NCBI RefSeq assembly: GCF_019649055.1
Contig: NW_026570384.1
Span: 170,921-234,920 of the forward strand
Direction: 5' to 3'
Origin: Paramacrobiotus metropolitanus
Taxonomy: Eukaryota > Tardigrada > Eutardigrada > Parachela > Macrobiotidae
Length of the DNA: 64,000 bases
A model generated the notes under the pieces. The model worked only from the letters and a program-made list of their open reading frames with translations, ran no database searches and was not told where the DNA came from. Made by a program: the position numbers and the translations under genes. How positions within the stretch are numbered: the first letter of the stretch is position 1; every line of letters starts with the position of its first letter. Shown here piece after piece: positions 35,022 to 47,293 of this stretch.

Positions 35022-38000
35022 ATGAAAAACGAGCCTGTCAACGTCGTACCTTACGTGGATATCGACACATTTGATCGGCAGCCACGAGGTCCGCCGGAAT
35101 TCTATAAACTAACCGATGCCGATGGAGTTCCGGCGGGGGAATTGTGGAAGACACGGAAAGTCCGTTTGGCTAAGCTGCTGGTTATTGTCATTGTTCCCAT
35201 GTTGGCTACCATTGTACAGGTTGAGTATTAACGGTGTAGTTTTGTTTTTTTATCTTTAAAAATTTGTATCACTAGCGATCGTTCTATAATTGTATCAGAC
35301 CAAACAAATTACAAACGCTCTAACTTTCCACATTATACTGTTATTGCAGTGTGGATTTTTTATGATCCATAGCCATCAAGAATACAGTTTATACAAACAC
35401 ACAAGCAAAAGTATCGACGCATCTCTGTATATGGGACTTTTACTGACGCAACTTCAAGATGCATCTATGTATGTGCAGACTGTATGTGGCTGTATAGAAT
35501 TATAGTACAACTTTCACTTCCCAAGTTAATTTGTTTTGCCGATGAATTATCTGCAGAAAAGTTCTTCATTTTGTGCATAATTTGTTAGCAATGACGAAGG
35601 GCGAACCGTTTATAATATCGCTGCAACTATTCAGCAAGGTGTAGAGGATCTCAGACAATCCCAGTTGCAGAATAACCGTCATCCGGCAACAGAATCAAGG
35701 TAAGTCAACACAATTTAAGAAAGGCCATGAGTATGTGGCGCAAATTATTATTTACAGTTATTGCGCTACAGTAATAAAATCAGCCATAGAAAAGGTCATT
35801 TAAAATTAATCTGCACCTCTGATTTATTAAAATTGGTTCTTATAAACAACCACTGCCAAGCGTGCATATTCCAATTACTAGCCATGCAATATTTTACAAA
35901 AACTGTATTGTTTGTGATATGTTCACAGAATTCTGGGTATTTCTCACTGCGCTTCCAGCACAGATAGCCTGGGAAATGCGCGGAAATATCGAGTTGATTT
36001 AGTGGCCTGCAAACTGCTGGCTCTGGAAGTTTGGAAGTTAACGGTGGAAAGAATTTTCCTCGGAGGCGATCGAGAAGGAAGTATTTGGAACCTATTTATT
36101 TCATATGAACTGTTATTGCGCTATCGGTGTAAGCATGGCTGTTATTAATAATTTTAATTTTTGTGTATAAGAACCAAAATTTCAGTTTCTATGGATTACG
36201 TCGATGCTACACAGGAATGCGCGAACACATCAGCAGGCATTGATCGAAGCAAGTATTTCCATAATATTATCCCGCATGTCATCGATATACTGACGTGGAG
36301 CAATACTTGTGATTTTGCTTACAATTACATGCGCGTAAAGAAAAATGATTTACAGCTGATCTCTTTACGCGAGCTGTTCATCGCATACCGGAAATGGAAA
36401 CGAAGTTGGTAAGCGTTGAAAGTAAAAACAAATCGCTATCACTTTTATTAATTTTTATAGGATCTTTCTTTAAATATGAAGTACGTTAGCAAATCTTCTT
36501 ATTAATTTTGTTGATTTGTAAAGGTCATCTCCACAATGCAAGGCACCTGCCCGAATCGCTCCCACGTGGACCAGCTAACTGACATTCTAATTGCGTCAAT
36601 TAACGCGGAAATGAGAAAAAATGTACAGTAGATCAAACAATCCACTACCCGCACTGCAGAACGGTGCCATCATTGAAGTATGTACTTTTTATTATTAGCA
36701 ACACGATGTCGAACTGCGCTATTACGCAGCCCTGACCCTCCTGGTTGTCACCGCTGTTATTTGTCCACTGCTGTGCTTCGCTTTCGTCCGCTCGGCCACC
36801 AAGATCTCAGCGGCTGTCAGTCATTTCAACCGAGAAATCAGCACACGCGCGACAGAGCTAATGGCCACCCGGGCGGATATTGAGCAGTTCTTCCAGGAAT
36901 GTGTGCCGAGAGCAGTAGTGGACATCCTGGCGATAAGGAACGGTGATACATACGCTGAACAGTATGATTCAATAACGCTGTTGTCGCTGGATGTCGCCGG
37001 TTTGAATGCCTTCATCAACCGCTCCAACTCCGCACAGGCAAGGATTTTTAATTTAACCTGCCGTAGTAGATGTTTCCGTCATAGTCTCCCTCATACTTCA
37101 ATTCTAGTTAAGTTGTTCCAAACCAAAACGTCTTTGCTGGTAAGTTTCACTACAAGTTACGAGACGTTTATATTAGCGCACACCGAAATATCCCTACTAT
37201 TAACGTACAGTAGTTGTAGTTGTTAACATCGTAAAAATGAAAAAAATATGAGCGATAGATGGAATACTTTTCAGTTATGCGCCCGACATGCATGAGTCTT
37301 ACGTCTGCGGAATAAACATCTCTGCATATGTATGACCCTTACAGATGACAGAGCTCCTTAATGCTGTCTTTGAGACAGTGGATCGTGTTGCCGACCGCTT
37401 CAACGTGTGCATCGTGAAAACCGTGGGTAAGATACGCCTACGCTGATATACGCACCCCTTCCTACTGCGCCCATCATTTGTAAAAGCAGCCATTATCCGG
37501 TATTTCTAGGCGGATCCGCACTGGTAGGTGCTGTAATAAACCGTTTGAATTGGCGCTCTTTTCCTTGGCGATCAAACATTAAGCACTAAGCAGTAATACG
37601 AGCACTGCGTACGATCAGCCTTATTTCCGGTCGGTAGGTATCCTGTGGCGTACCGGCACGCTACGACGCCCATGCGGTGGAGATGTGCAAGTTTGCACTG
37701 AAATTGATGGAAACGACGGAAACGGCTGAACATCCGCCGACACGGCGCGCTAGAGACCTCTCATTACGCCTTCGAATGGGCCTTCACACGGGTGCGCCAT
37801 TTTCTGGGTTTCTCAGAGGATGCGTTTACTGGTGCATAAATATTAACTAATGAAAATTCGGAAAATTATTTAGGGCCATGTATTGCGGGAGTACTTGAAG
37901 GAACAATTCCAGCGTACTGCCTGTTTGGCAGTATGAAAGTCACAGTAGCACAGCTAAAGGATTATAGCCAAGGTAAGAGTGCTGTACATACGTTCAAGAA

Positions 38001-38550
38001 TTGCCTGCTACCGTATACGTATCTGTACTTACAATTAGTGCACGTTGCAGAGGTAGCAATCTTAAACGCTACGCTTCTACAGATCACTAAGTGAACTTTT
38101 GTATCTGCTTTTATATCAGCTTTTGCCATATATTTTCATAATTTTTCCATTTTACTCTGTCGGAATCTTGGAACGTTCACCAAGATGTTCTAAATTTCAG
38201 GAGGAAGAATATTGCTGTCTAACCATGTCAAAATAGCGCTAAATTCCTTTGGTTTGTTTCGGTGTAAGCCACGAGGTCAAGTCGACATCAGGGTAATTAT
38301 TGTTAAGGAAATATTCCGCTAACTTTGTTTTTTTTGCATTTTCAAGACACCTTTTTGCGCATGGCACGCGTTACGAGTTACAAAAACGCAAAATTGATAT
38401 ACTGGTTTGAGACTAGCCGTTTAACTCCATAAACACGTTGATTGCAATCCAGTGATTTTCCTATGTATGCATTTTTTGCAGGATTTTGGAGCTTTATACT
38501 CTTGGTGGCTTATCAGCATGACTGGAACAAATTTTTGTGCTGAATTGTAG
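35022..38550 (+). CDS. NIT-domain guanylate-cyclase-like receptor, predicted catalytically inactive (13 exons)
   Basis: Exons: 35022-35219, 35350-35468, 35589-35699, 35959-36128, 36186-36408, (36524 or 36543)-36622, 36699-37037, 37345-37426, 37510-37523, 37638-37791, 37874-37972, 38201-38292, 38482-38550; about 590 aa. Order: cytosolic start, TM1 (LAKLLVIVIVPMLATIV), a NIT-like sensor ectodomain, TM2 (YYAALTLLVVTAVICPLLCF), signalling helix (FFQECVPRAVVDIL), then a class III cyclase fold (YDSITLLSLDVAGLNAF to YSWWLIS). The first metal Asp is kept (SLDVAG). The second is Gly (TVGGSAL for TIGDAYM). The nucleotide-binding CLFGDTVNTASR region is CLFGSMKVTVAQ. Exon 9 is 14 nt and intron 7 uses a GC donor (37038). 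The exon 5/6 phase does not close with the best sites: a sequence error, an unusual site or a real frameshift. Confidence 0.75.
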
Positions 38551-41300
38551 GCTGATAAAGGATAACATAATTAAAAAAGTCTTTCTATGGACGTTAAATT
38601 ATTTTGTAATTTACAATGCTTGGATTCAGCACGACAATTGCTGTTTTATGGCGATAGAAGCATAGTGATGCAAGTTTATTGGGCAGCTATGACATCAGTT
38701 ATCAACTTATCATCAACCGATTTTGGGTAGATCTTGCTCGGTGTTATTCAAAATCAGAATATTCGACCGAAGCTTATCCAAGATTATCTGTGTCCAGTGA
38801 ATAGTGTCGTGATGTCGTAGTGTCGTGGATACGTTAAAAATTTGGTAGTGGTACCGCGTACGGAAAACTGGACACCACGGTTATCATAGGCCGCGAGCGC
38901 ATACAGGCTCGTGTCTCCAAGAAATGGTTGGCGGTGGCGACATATTTTCCATAGTAGGTGAACATAGTGTACCCAGTGCGATTTTCTTGGGCGGGATGAA
39001 CATGCCAGTCGAAAATGAAAATGACGGCCGAAATTAAAATTCATGCCCACCCCGAGAATGCTGCCATTGGCTGGTAATTATCGTCGCGCTCGGAATTTCG
39101 TCGCGTTCGGAATTTCCGCTCTGGCAGACCGATTCTGAAGATTCCAAAAACTTCGATTTTTGGCATTTTCGTTTGGGGGGCTTGGGGCAGTGTAGGGCGG
39201 AATGACTGGCATGACCAAAATGCAGTCGCAATTGCCATCTACTTCTAACGTCCAGCTACGTATATACGTGTTTACTTATCCGCATTTAGTTTCGTTCTTG
39301 CTTGTGTACTAGAAGTGTAGAGCACGAATGATGAATCCTATCCCGATGGCATTATCTCCCAGAAAGTTTACCGTTCAGCTGTGCTAAAGAAAGTTTGTGT
39401 CATCCCAGGTTATAAGTAGTGCTATAGACTTTTAATCAGCAGAGAAATTCTGGAGGCAATTAGATGTTGCTTTTAGACTACATGTGCGTAAGTCTGGTGT
39501 TTCCGGCTCAATTGATGAATTTTCTATTTTCGTGTTACGAATAAAAGGGGAGTCCCCGAAGCGGTTATCCGCGAATGCGATGAAAAGATTTGAATATCAA
39601 ACATCTAAACAGCGCCTAGTATAAAAAAGACGTTGTTGAAATGCAGTGGAAACACTGCCTGGTTTGATCTTTTATTACTTTATCAAGCTACCAAGTTACA
39701 CCAGCTCCTGCTAAGCCTCTAAATCATGATTTCCTGCAGACCGAATTTTTTGGCTCTTGCCTGTTTCAGTGGATTTTAAATTATGATCGGAAACATGCAC
39801 TACATGCAGATGTACACAACTTGCTCTTTCAGTCTTTCACAGAACGGTCTGGAGTTTGACAATTCAACAAAATATATTAACACTAACTGTTTACAAAATC
39901 CTTTTAGGTTTAGTTATCAGTGATGTTCAAAAAGTATAGAAGCTACGTATCTCTAGCGTAGGAGAGTCTGATCTGCCTCTTGTTCTGTGTAATAATGGAC
40001 CGTATAATAATGCATTTTTTTATAATAATCAAGTAGATAAAACTAAAGCCAGAAAAGGCTAAATAAAAAGTTACAACAACGACAAACGGTATCTGTCGCC
40101 GACAGATGTTTTCAAAAAACCACGAATAATACTGTTGTACTAGTACGAGTACTAGTACAATTCAGACAGCTGATAATTTTTTTAGTCAAATCATGCTCAT
40201 TTGTGGCGTTGCAAATCGCACGGCTGTCTAAAGAAACTGACAAGGCAGACCAAAATGAATTGAAAATGCCAATCGAGCACGGGGCGGAATTTGAATTTTC
40301 GTATCCTTTTGAATTTTGCCACGAGCGGCACTTTGTCATCGCACGCGGTCTACTAGTGTGACCTTAATTCGAAGCGTTTCGGTCGCTAAAATCGGTCAAA
40401 CTTTGATGAGTAAAATATGGTACGCAGAAAGTGCTCTCAGCTTTCTGCTAAACCACTTTATCGGCTTTGTCCACGTATTTTTATCGCTGTGGTCATCCTC
40501 ACTCACTCGATAGGTTCCAATTCGCTGTTGTTGGCCTATATTATTTTATTCTTTGGGGATGTAGGATGCGCCATTTGTTCGCGGTACAGGCTGTTAATCT
40601 GATGATGGCCAGTCGTCTGGTGCAGGGTTTAATTTATGCATGTGGAGTCAGTACGTACTGTGCTTAAAGTCGTGAAATCCACTACAATAGGATTATTGGT
40701 ATATAAAAAGGCATCTACAAAATCACATTGTCAGAAATTATAATGAAGCTGCGAGCTCGCTTCCCTCGCTCGCGTCTTTAATTAAGAACGCGTTTTTGAT
40801 ATTATATTAGCAATCGGTGTTATGGCATTCAGTCGGTATTCAGTTATTCCATTCCACGACAAGCCGTGACAACTAGCCAGTCAACGAGACCGACTAGAAC
40901 TAAACATTTTTCAGCTAATGCCTTGTTACTGTCTACGCTGGTAGGCTAAATGAAAGGTCACGAGCAATGTTAACCACAACAGACTGCTGGTAAGCGCGAA
41001 ATGATAAATCCTTCGTGAAATCCTGTTATACTTCGAAGTAGTCATGAAACCACCTACTTTCACACTCTCAGTGTTTCTAAATCGGCCTCACTGGTCAGTT
41101 CTTCTCGCAAATAACCAGTACTGTAACCGTTGTTGTCAAGTTCAGCTTATAGATGCATTGTACCACAGCTAACACAAGATAACACTTGACAATTGCAAAA
41201 AATTTAATGGTAATTTACATGAATCGACCACGGATGCAAAGACAGAATGGGAAAACTACAAATAAAGAGATCATGACTGCATTCAAGATGGATGCTTAAA
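38551..41300. other. Intergenic region
   Basis: About 2.7 kb. Contains a short duplicated GTCGCGCTCGGAATTTC-like unit at 39082-39114 and a perfect-looking palindrome GTACTAGTACGAGTACTAGTAC around 40137-40158. An ATG-initiated 60-codon frame at 40417-40599 has one hydrophobic stretch but no further support. Confidence 0.35.
40137..40159. repeat. GTAC-rich palindrome
   Basis: A run composed of TACTAGTACGAGTACTAGTA, nearly self-complementary around a central CGAG. It is the longest instance of the GTACGAGTAC/GTACTCGTAC element that recurs in non-coding parts of the window. Confidence 0.7.
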
Positions 41301-41976
41301 TTACAAATGCAAGACAACGTCGGAATATGCCGGAGGCGCGGAAAGCGGCGGTTTTCCGATAACCACAACCTCGTAAGGCGGTGGAAGATCCCGTGTTAGC
41401 CACCGTCCACCACTAGGCGCTGCGCTGACAGAATTATGCGTCGACCATCTGACTGCAGCGTAGTCCCTTAACAGGAAAGACGCTCGTATTATCAAACAAG
41501 TGTCCATACGAATATACAAAAAGCCAAAGGCAATGGAAAAGGTGGTGAAGAAGATTGGTATGGTGCCTTCCGTCCGGATCGCATCGGCTATGGTTCCCAC
41601 AGCCAAAAAGAGGCCGAATATCATGAGAGCTAAGGACACTAGGACGGGTCGTAATCCGGGGTGGGCTAGCAGTAAAAGCATAGTAGTGCAGCTGACCACG
41701 ACAAACCAAACTGCCAGAGTGATTGGCATCCAGACGATTGGGCCACTGAGATCTGTTAAGAAAAACCAACAACTATTGCAATGGGGGACTTAATTCGAGT
41801 TCTGAACACAGATTAGAGCACTGCTGTTGATACTGACATTACAATGTTCTGTGCGGCTGATTACCTCCATAGGTGATTATCACTACGCCGGCTAAGCCAC
41901 AAATCAGGTGCAAAGCGCAGAATGATTGCATAAAACACCCGCCTTTTGGTGAGGAATTGCTGGACGTCTCGAACAT
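41301..41976 (-). CDS. Four-pass membrane protein with C-terminal PY motifs
   Basis: Exons 41865-41976 and 41301-41752 join in phase 1 to give 187 aa. Four hydrophobic segments: CALHLICGLAGVVIITYG, PITLAVWFVVVSCTTMLLLL, LRPVLVSLALMIFGLFLAVG and IFFTTFSIAFGFLYI. The cytosolic tail holds LPPPYEVV and APPAYSDV; PPxY is the classic ligand for WW domains such as those of NEDD4-family ubiquitin ligases. The architecture recalls small four-TM proteins of arthropods (DUF4728-like or LAPTM-like), but no specific family could be assigned. A role as an endosomal adaptor is inference from the PY motif. Confidence 0.72.
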
Positions 41977-43979
41977 TTCTGCGCAGTGTTAAAGCGCCAC
42001 AAATAGTTCTAGACTTCTAGTAAAGTAGGCCTAATACAGCAGCGGCACTGGAAAACAATCAAACAACAGAAAACTGTAGCAACTGTCAGATCGGTGCTTT
42101 TCACGTTTTTTTCTGACAAACCAGACTGTAAAGTTCTATAAAGCTCACAGAAGCCGCAGATTCTAACAAAAATATTTTAATGCAGTTAATTAGACTCGGA
42201 AAAGAATAATTGTGATGGGCCGTTTCTGTGTACTGTACAAGTTCCTTATATGCAAGTTTTAAGTCCAACACCAGTTTTGACGCGATATTTATCTGTCGCA
42301 AAACGACGGCTGCCCTTTGCGCAACCTTCGTCATTGCGCTACGATGTATCTTTTTGGGATAACATGAGTTCGGTGTATTTCAGTGCATTCGACGTTATCG
42401 CAACTTCGCAACTGTTTCCTTTATTATCTGATGGATCCTATCGTAGCCGTTACGAACTTGACCATCATAAGCATTTTATTGTTTATATTGTATAACGTTC
42501 TTTGACCGGTTGATTCTTAAGTTTAGTTTTAATTAGATGGTGGATACTACGCGTAGCGCTCCAATCTGACACGCAGTATGGAAGGGTAAAAATTAATGTT
42601 TAAGTACGAAGCACGTCATTGCTTCGATTGCGTCACATCATTGCACGTCATTTGCTTTGACGTCGACTTTACTCGGGGAGGGACGCATACTCATCATGCA
42701 ACATTCCTCGAGCTCGAATAACGTGTTACTGTAACTGTACCGAGCGAAGTTATTATATACCCGAAGTTATTATCTAGTCCAATTCCCTTTCAATACCACT
42801 ACTCTACTGCAGCGAATAAAACAGTGGTGGTTGATAACCACATCATCGCACCGAGCGCGAGCAACTGTCATGCATTTCCAGTAACACTTGAGAATTGTAC
42901 GTACCAGTGGGAACGGAATCGATGTGTGGAATTCCACATATCCCATGGGAAAGAGGGTTACGTACGCGCTTTTTGGCGTCCCACGTGAATGACATCAAAC
43001 GCGCAAATACGTTGGTCGAGTCCAAAATTGTTTATTTCGTGAAAAGAACACGCACTACCACTACTCGGTAAACTGCGCATAGTAACAAATAACTGTAAGT
43101 CTCCCGGTTCGCCAGGTAGCACTTTTTTGACGTGTGTTGTGCAGACCCGAGACGTGACGGCGACAGTATGTTTAAGTAGAGTTATCGCGCAATGTTTGAC
43201 GTTAATTGGTACGTCTGGAGTACGTAGACTACGTAAAATTACAGCGAAATTGTTACAATTAAAACGCATCCGTCCTGGCTCCGTATTTTGACGGTGCTCG
43301 GCACATCTAATCCGCGAATGCTTTTTTACGAAATCGAACCGGGTCTGTACGAATAAAACTGAACTGTAAGGTTTACAAAGGTCTGCAATTTGAAGCGGGC
43401 ACCCACAGCTGGTAAGTTCCGAAATGTGGGGAGGTGTCCGCTCCAAATTGCAGCCCACTGAACGGCTACAAAGCCTCTCTAGTCTCTGGAGTTCGGTAAT
43501 TAAAGTAGATTTCAGTAATTATGGTGGAAACAATCATAGCGCGAAACGTATGGACCGGTATGGTGGTTATGCGGTAACTCCAAATTCATAAAATCCACTG
43601 TGATTTTAACCTATCTGTAGGTATCAATCCAACAAAAAAGCACTTTAACTAGTCGACCGGACAATTTTTTTTCGGCATGTTTGGCATCGCAATTGGGCAC
43701 CGACATTTTTGACGAAAGCCTACAAGACTTACTATATAGCCTACATGGCATTACATGACACAATATACCAACTTTAATGAGGTACAATACACACGCAATG
43801 CCGCTCCGCAGCAGCATGTGTTGAAAACAATTCAGCTCTTCCTCTTCAATTTAATAGGTTGAAACATAATATTACTCAAGTAACTCAGTAATATTATATT
43901 ACATTACTAATTAACTAAACTTAATAAGCTAACTTAGTAACATAAACTTACTTTCTAATATTATATTAATATGATACTA
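41977..43979. other. Intergenic region
   Basis: About 2 kb without a convincing gene. The 166-codon minus-strand open frame at 42958-43458 has no recognisable family and irregular composition. The last 110 bp before the Helitron are strongly AT-rich with repeated AGTAATATTA-like words. Confidence 0.35.
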
Positions 43980-45886
43980 TCTCTATATATTAAAAGAATA
44001 AGACTTTCAAAATTCCATTTCCATACAGTTCGCCAGGACCCTACACAGAACCAAACTTTGATGGCTATATATCATTCGATAGCCCTAAGTTTCTATATTT
44101 GCCATCAGAAGTCTGTTTTTGAAACAAAAGTTAGGTTTAAAAGAAAAGTTAAGAAAACCGTAGCATGCAAAGTCTATGGGAAAAGTGGAGACCCCACCAC
44201 TACAAAACGATCACCCCACCACTGCCAATAGAATATGTCAATTTTTGATAAATCACCTGAAACGTTACAATGGATGAAACTTTAATGGGTTTGAATCACT
44301 CGAAAGCCCTGGATTTATAGATTTTACCTCTAAAGCATGGTTATAGAGGAATATCAGGATTTGACAAGAAAGTCTGATTAAAAAGTCTACGGAACAGTCG
44401 AGGTTCTCATTTCCAAAACCCAGTTTTTCAGGTAGCTGTCTTACGCAGCGCGGGTGACTGGTTTTAAAGTTGCTGCGCTCCTTTGGGCGGGTACGAATGT
44501 TCTTGCTAAATATTGAAGCACTAAGGCCTCGGCTCCAATATTAACCGTATCTCACTACGGTACACACCGCACGAAGTGGCCTTCATACGGGCTTTTTTCT
44601 TCCGAAATTATTCATTACGGCTTGAACGTTTGACACTGAGCAAAAAGGGAAATACTAACTTTGTAAATCGTTAATCGTGTAACAGCCGAATTTGCGCAAT
44701 TTTCTGCGTTTTAATTTCACGGGAAAAGCAGTTCGAAGTTTAGAATATTATATGGTTGATTACCCAGCATGCCGCATGATTTGCTGTTTTGCTTCCTGTT
44801 AATCGAGAACTAATGCTTTAGCAACCAATACGGAAATGTGCACTTTATGCAAAAATTACCAACGTATAACCGTCTTTCGTTAAGCAGAATAAACAGAAAA
44901 TACTGATTAGCGTGGCCGACGGAGTTGATTGAATGGATGCAGTAAATATACGCCAAATGCTACATTTACGATAAGTTTTGTGAAACTCCAAGTAGTTTAT
45001 CAGTCTGTAATAAAGGTGAGCCGCAAAAGGCGCCGAGCTGCAACAAGAGTGAAGCCCGCGGAGTAGCAAGTTTAACAACCGAGACGATTTGACTTATTTG
45101 AGTATAAACAGTTTTTGTCGTTGAAGGCAGTTTCGACAAAAATTAGACAGTTTAATTGGCAATTGAAATTTAACACATGAATTGGGAAGTGCTTAACTAC
45201 TTTAGCCTCCTTATTAGTAATTTCACTGTTGTGTTCTTAATACAAAGCATTATGGAAAAATATTATGTATTCCTATTGATAAGGGTACCGACAAGGGCAC
45301 CAGCGGTATTTGGCTGACGGTGAGCCATCTTAAATTATAAGGAAGGCAGATATCTGAAAAGCGAACAATGCTTGGAAATAATAAAGTAAAACAAAAAACT
45401 GCAAAACTTTTAATAAATTCAAAGCTGCTACTTTATAACTGAATAAATTCTCTTGATGGATGATCTGGAAAAACTGAATTGGTGCTACCGGTAAAGTTCA
45501 AACGTGAAGAGAAAGGAGCTGTTTTCGAGGGAAAGAACTTTCGTTTTTTCACATTATCTCAGGCTTCTAAGTTCTAATCCTATCCGTAAGTGCAAATGCA
45601 AGTGTAAGTGCACTTCTGTAAGCTGTGCAATCTACGGGACGGGAAAATATTCACACAGGTTGTAATTTAAAATAGCTAGACACTGACTACGAAGTTGACA
45701 CAAGTTGACACAAGTATTTCTCTGTGAAGGAAAATTTTACGTTTCGTTGATAAAAGTTAAGGAAATACAGATGCGTAGATATACGGCATATGTAGATATG
45801 TAAGTACCTGTCTCTTTGAGTTTTGCTTTAATTTACGATTCATCCATCGCTGCTATATTCCGCGCAATTTGCGCGGGGTCTACTAG
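43980..45886 (+). mobile_element. Non-autonomous Helitron, upstream copy
   Basis: Starts with TCTCTATATATTAAAAG and ends with a hairpin CCGCGCAATTTGCGCGG, then GGTCTACTAG. Helitron rules are met: 5'-TC, 3'-CTAG preceded by a GC hairpin about 10 nt upstream, inserted between host A and T with no target-site duplication. 1907 bp, without a Rep/helicase reading frame, so it needs an autonomous partner. The same element occurs inverted at 48073-49972 and is nearly identical to it. Confidence 0.9.
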
Positions 45887-47293
45887 TTTTATATTATTAA
45901 TATTACTTAGTAATATTAGTTAGTTTACTGTTTAGTAATACTATGGTTGAATTATTAATGATGAATGCATGATGAATACCCCGGTATCGCCCCGCGACAA
46001 CAACTAACTTGGGCTCGGAACCTGATTCTTTTCGACAGACGACAAACATATTGGATAGCGTTGGCCCACCGCAAAAAAACTCGACACCGGATCAAACGCT
46101 CTCTTCTTGGTCGACTGTTTGTTCTCTACTTCTATGAAAGATAGCACATCAACGATCCCTATAATTTGGCATAATGTGCAGTTTTTGCGGCCCAGCTTCA
46201 TGATTACCAACTGATGGTACGGTATCAAATGCCATAGAAGTATATACAGAGTACAATAAGTAAAAATCGAAAAGGTATGAAAAAAATCAAAAAGATCTAA
46301 CCAAAAAATGGTAAAGGTCATGATGGCGTGTAAACAAAAATTTTACGGCAGTAAATAATCCGTTTTGCGCGCAGGGCCAAGCGATGCGATTTGTATTACA
46401 GTTGTTACTGTATATTGTACATGCGATATCTCCATATCTCATGTTATCGCGTTGACTGAGGCGGTCACCGGATAATTTGGCTTTCGGCTCAAGCCCACGT
46501 AGCTCCCAGGATTTCCACAACTTTTCGTCGGAATGTTGATGTTATGTTGTAGGAATTTGAGAACTGGATCGGACAGTAACAACCTTTCCGATGACAAGAT
46601 TAAGCATTAATTTAATCACCAAATTAAGCATTATTGTGGCAACACTTCAGTGCGGTCGGTCGATCGTTTATTACAAATGAACAGCATCTCGTTGTAACTA
46701 CCCAATAGCTGTCCTGTTAACGTTGGCAGATGAATTTTTCGTCACATACCATCGGCTGTCGTGTCAATTTTCGAAACTTTTAATTAAAGCCTTTGAAAAA
46801 TAACAGGCTTATAGCTAAGAAAATGACTTATTCTGTTTTCTCCGGTCCATCAAGGTCAACACACTCACTGTGAACAGAACATCAACGATAACATTTGACA
46901 ACTAACCTGGCATACCGGAAAGAAATTGATGCGTGTATTGTAGGCTGTGTGGTTTCCACAAAGGCGTCATTTCCGGGATGTATCTGTAGTCGTTTGTTTT
47001 CATTTTTAATCCAGCACCATTTAAGACGGCAGCGCTATGTAATGGACTTTTCCGTCCGAGACCGCTAAATGTCTCGTGTCTTTGAACGACGACATCATTT
47101 AATCAACACTCCGTCTTCAGAGAAATGTTGCCGAAAAACAGCCACATCGCTTTATAATCCCGAAATTTAATTTAATAATATGATAAGCTTCCTAGTTCTT
47201 ACCTTTTAACAATATATTTACGGCGCAGAATCGAGTTTAAACAAACAGTCTGCAGTGTTACTCGTACAATTGCAATGCAAAGGCATCACAACC
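45887..47293. promoter_or_regulatory. Upstream region of GPCR 4
   Basis: About 1.4 kb between the upstream Helitron and the GPCR 4 start. Begins with an AT-rich stretch of TTAGTAATATTA-like words matching the left flank of the Helitron. Short minus-strand frames at 46004-46520 show no family. The GPCR 4 promoter presumably lies here. Confidence 0.35.

Noticed and set aside
40417-40599. ATG-initiated 60-codon frame with one hydrophobic segment
   Set aside because: No splice partner, homology or clear signal; could be a small membrane peptide but unsupported.
42958-43458. Minus-strand 166-codon open frame
   Set aside because: Long, but no recognisable domain, no neighbouring exon and scattered cysteines typical of non-coding translation.
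44845-45078. Open frames in both Helitron copies (also 48818-49048)
   Set aside because: The similar peptides arise because the two Helitrons are inverted copies read on matching strands; no Rep, helicase or host domain is visible.
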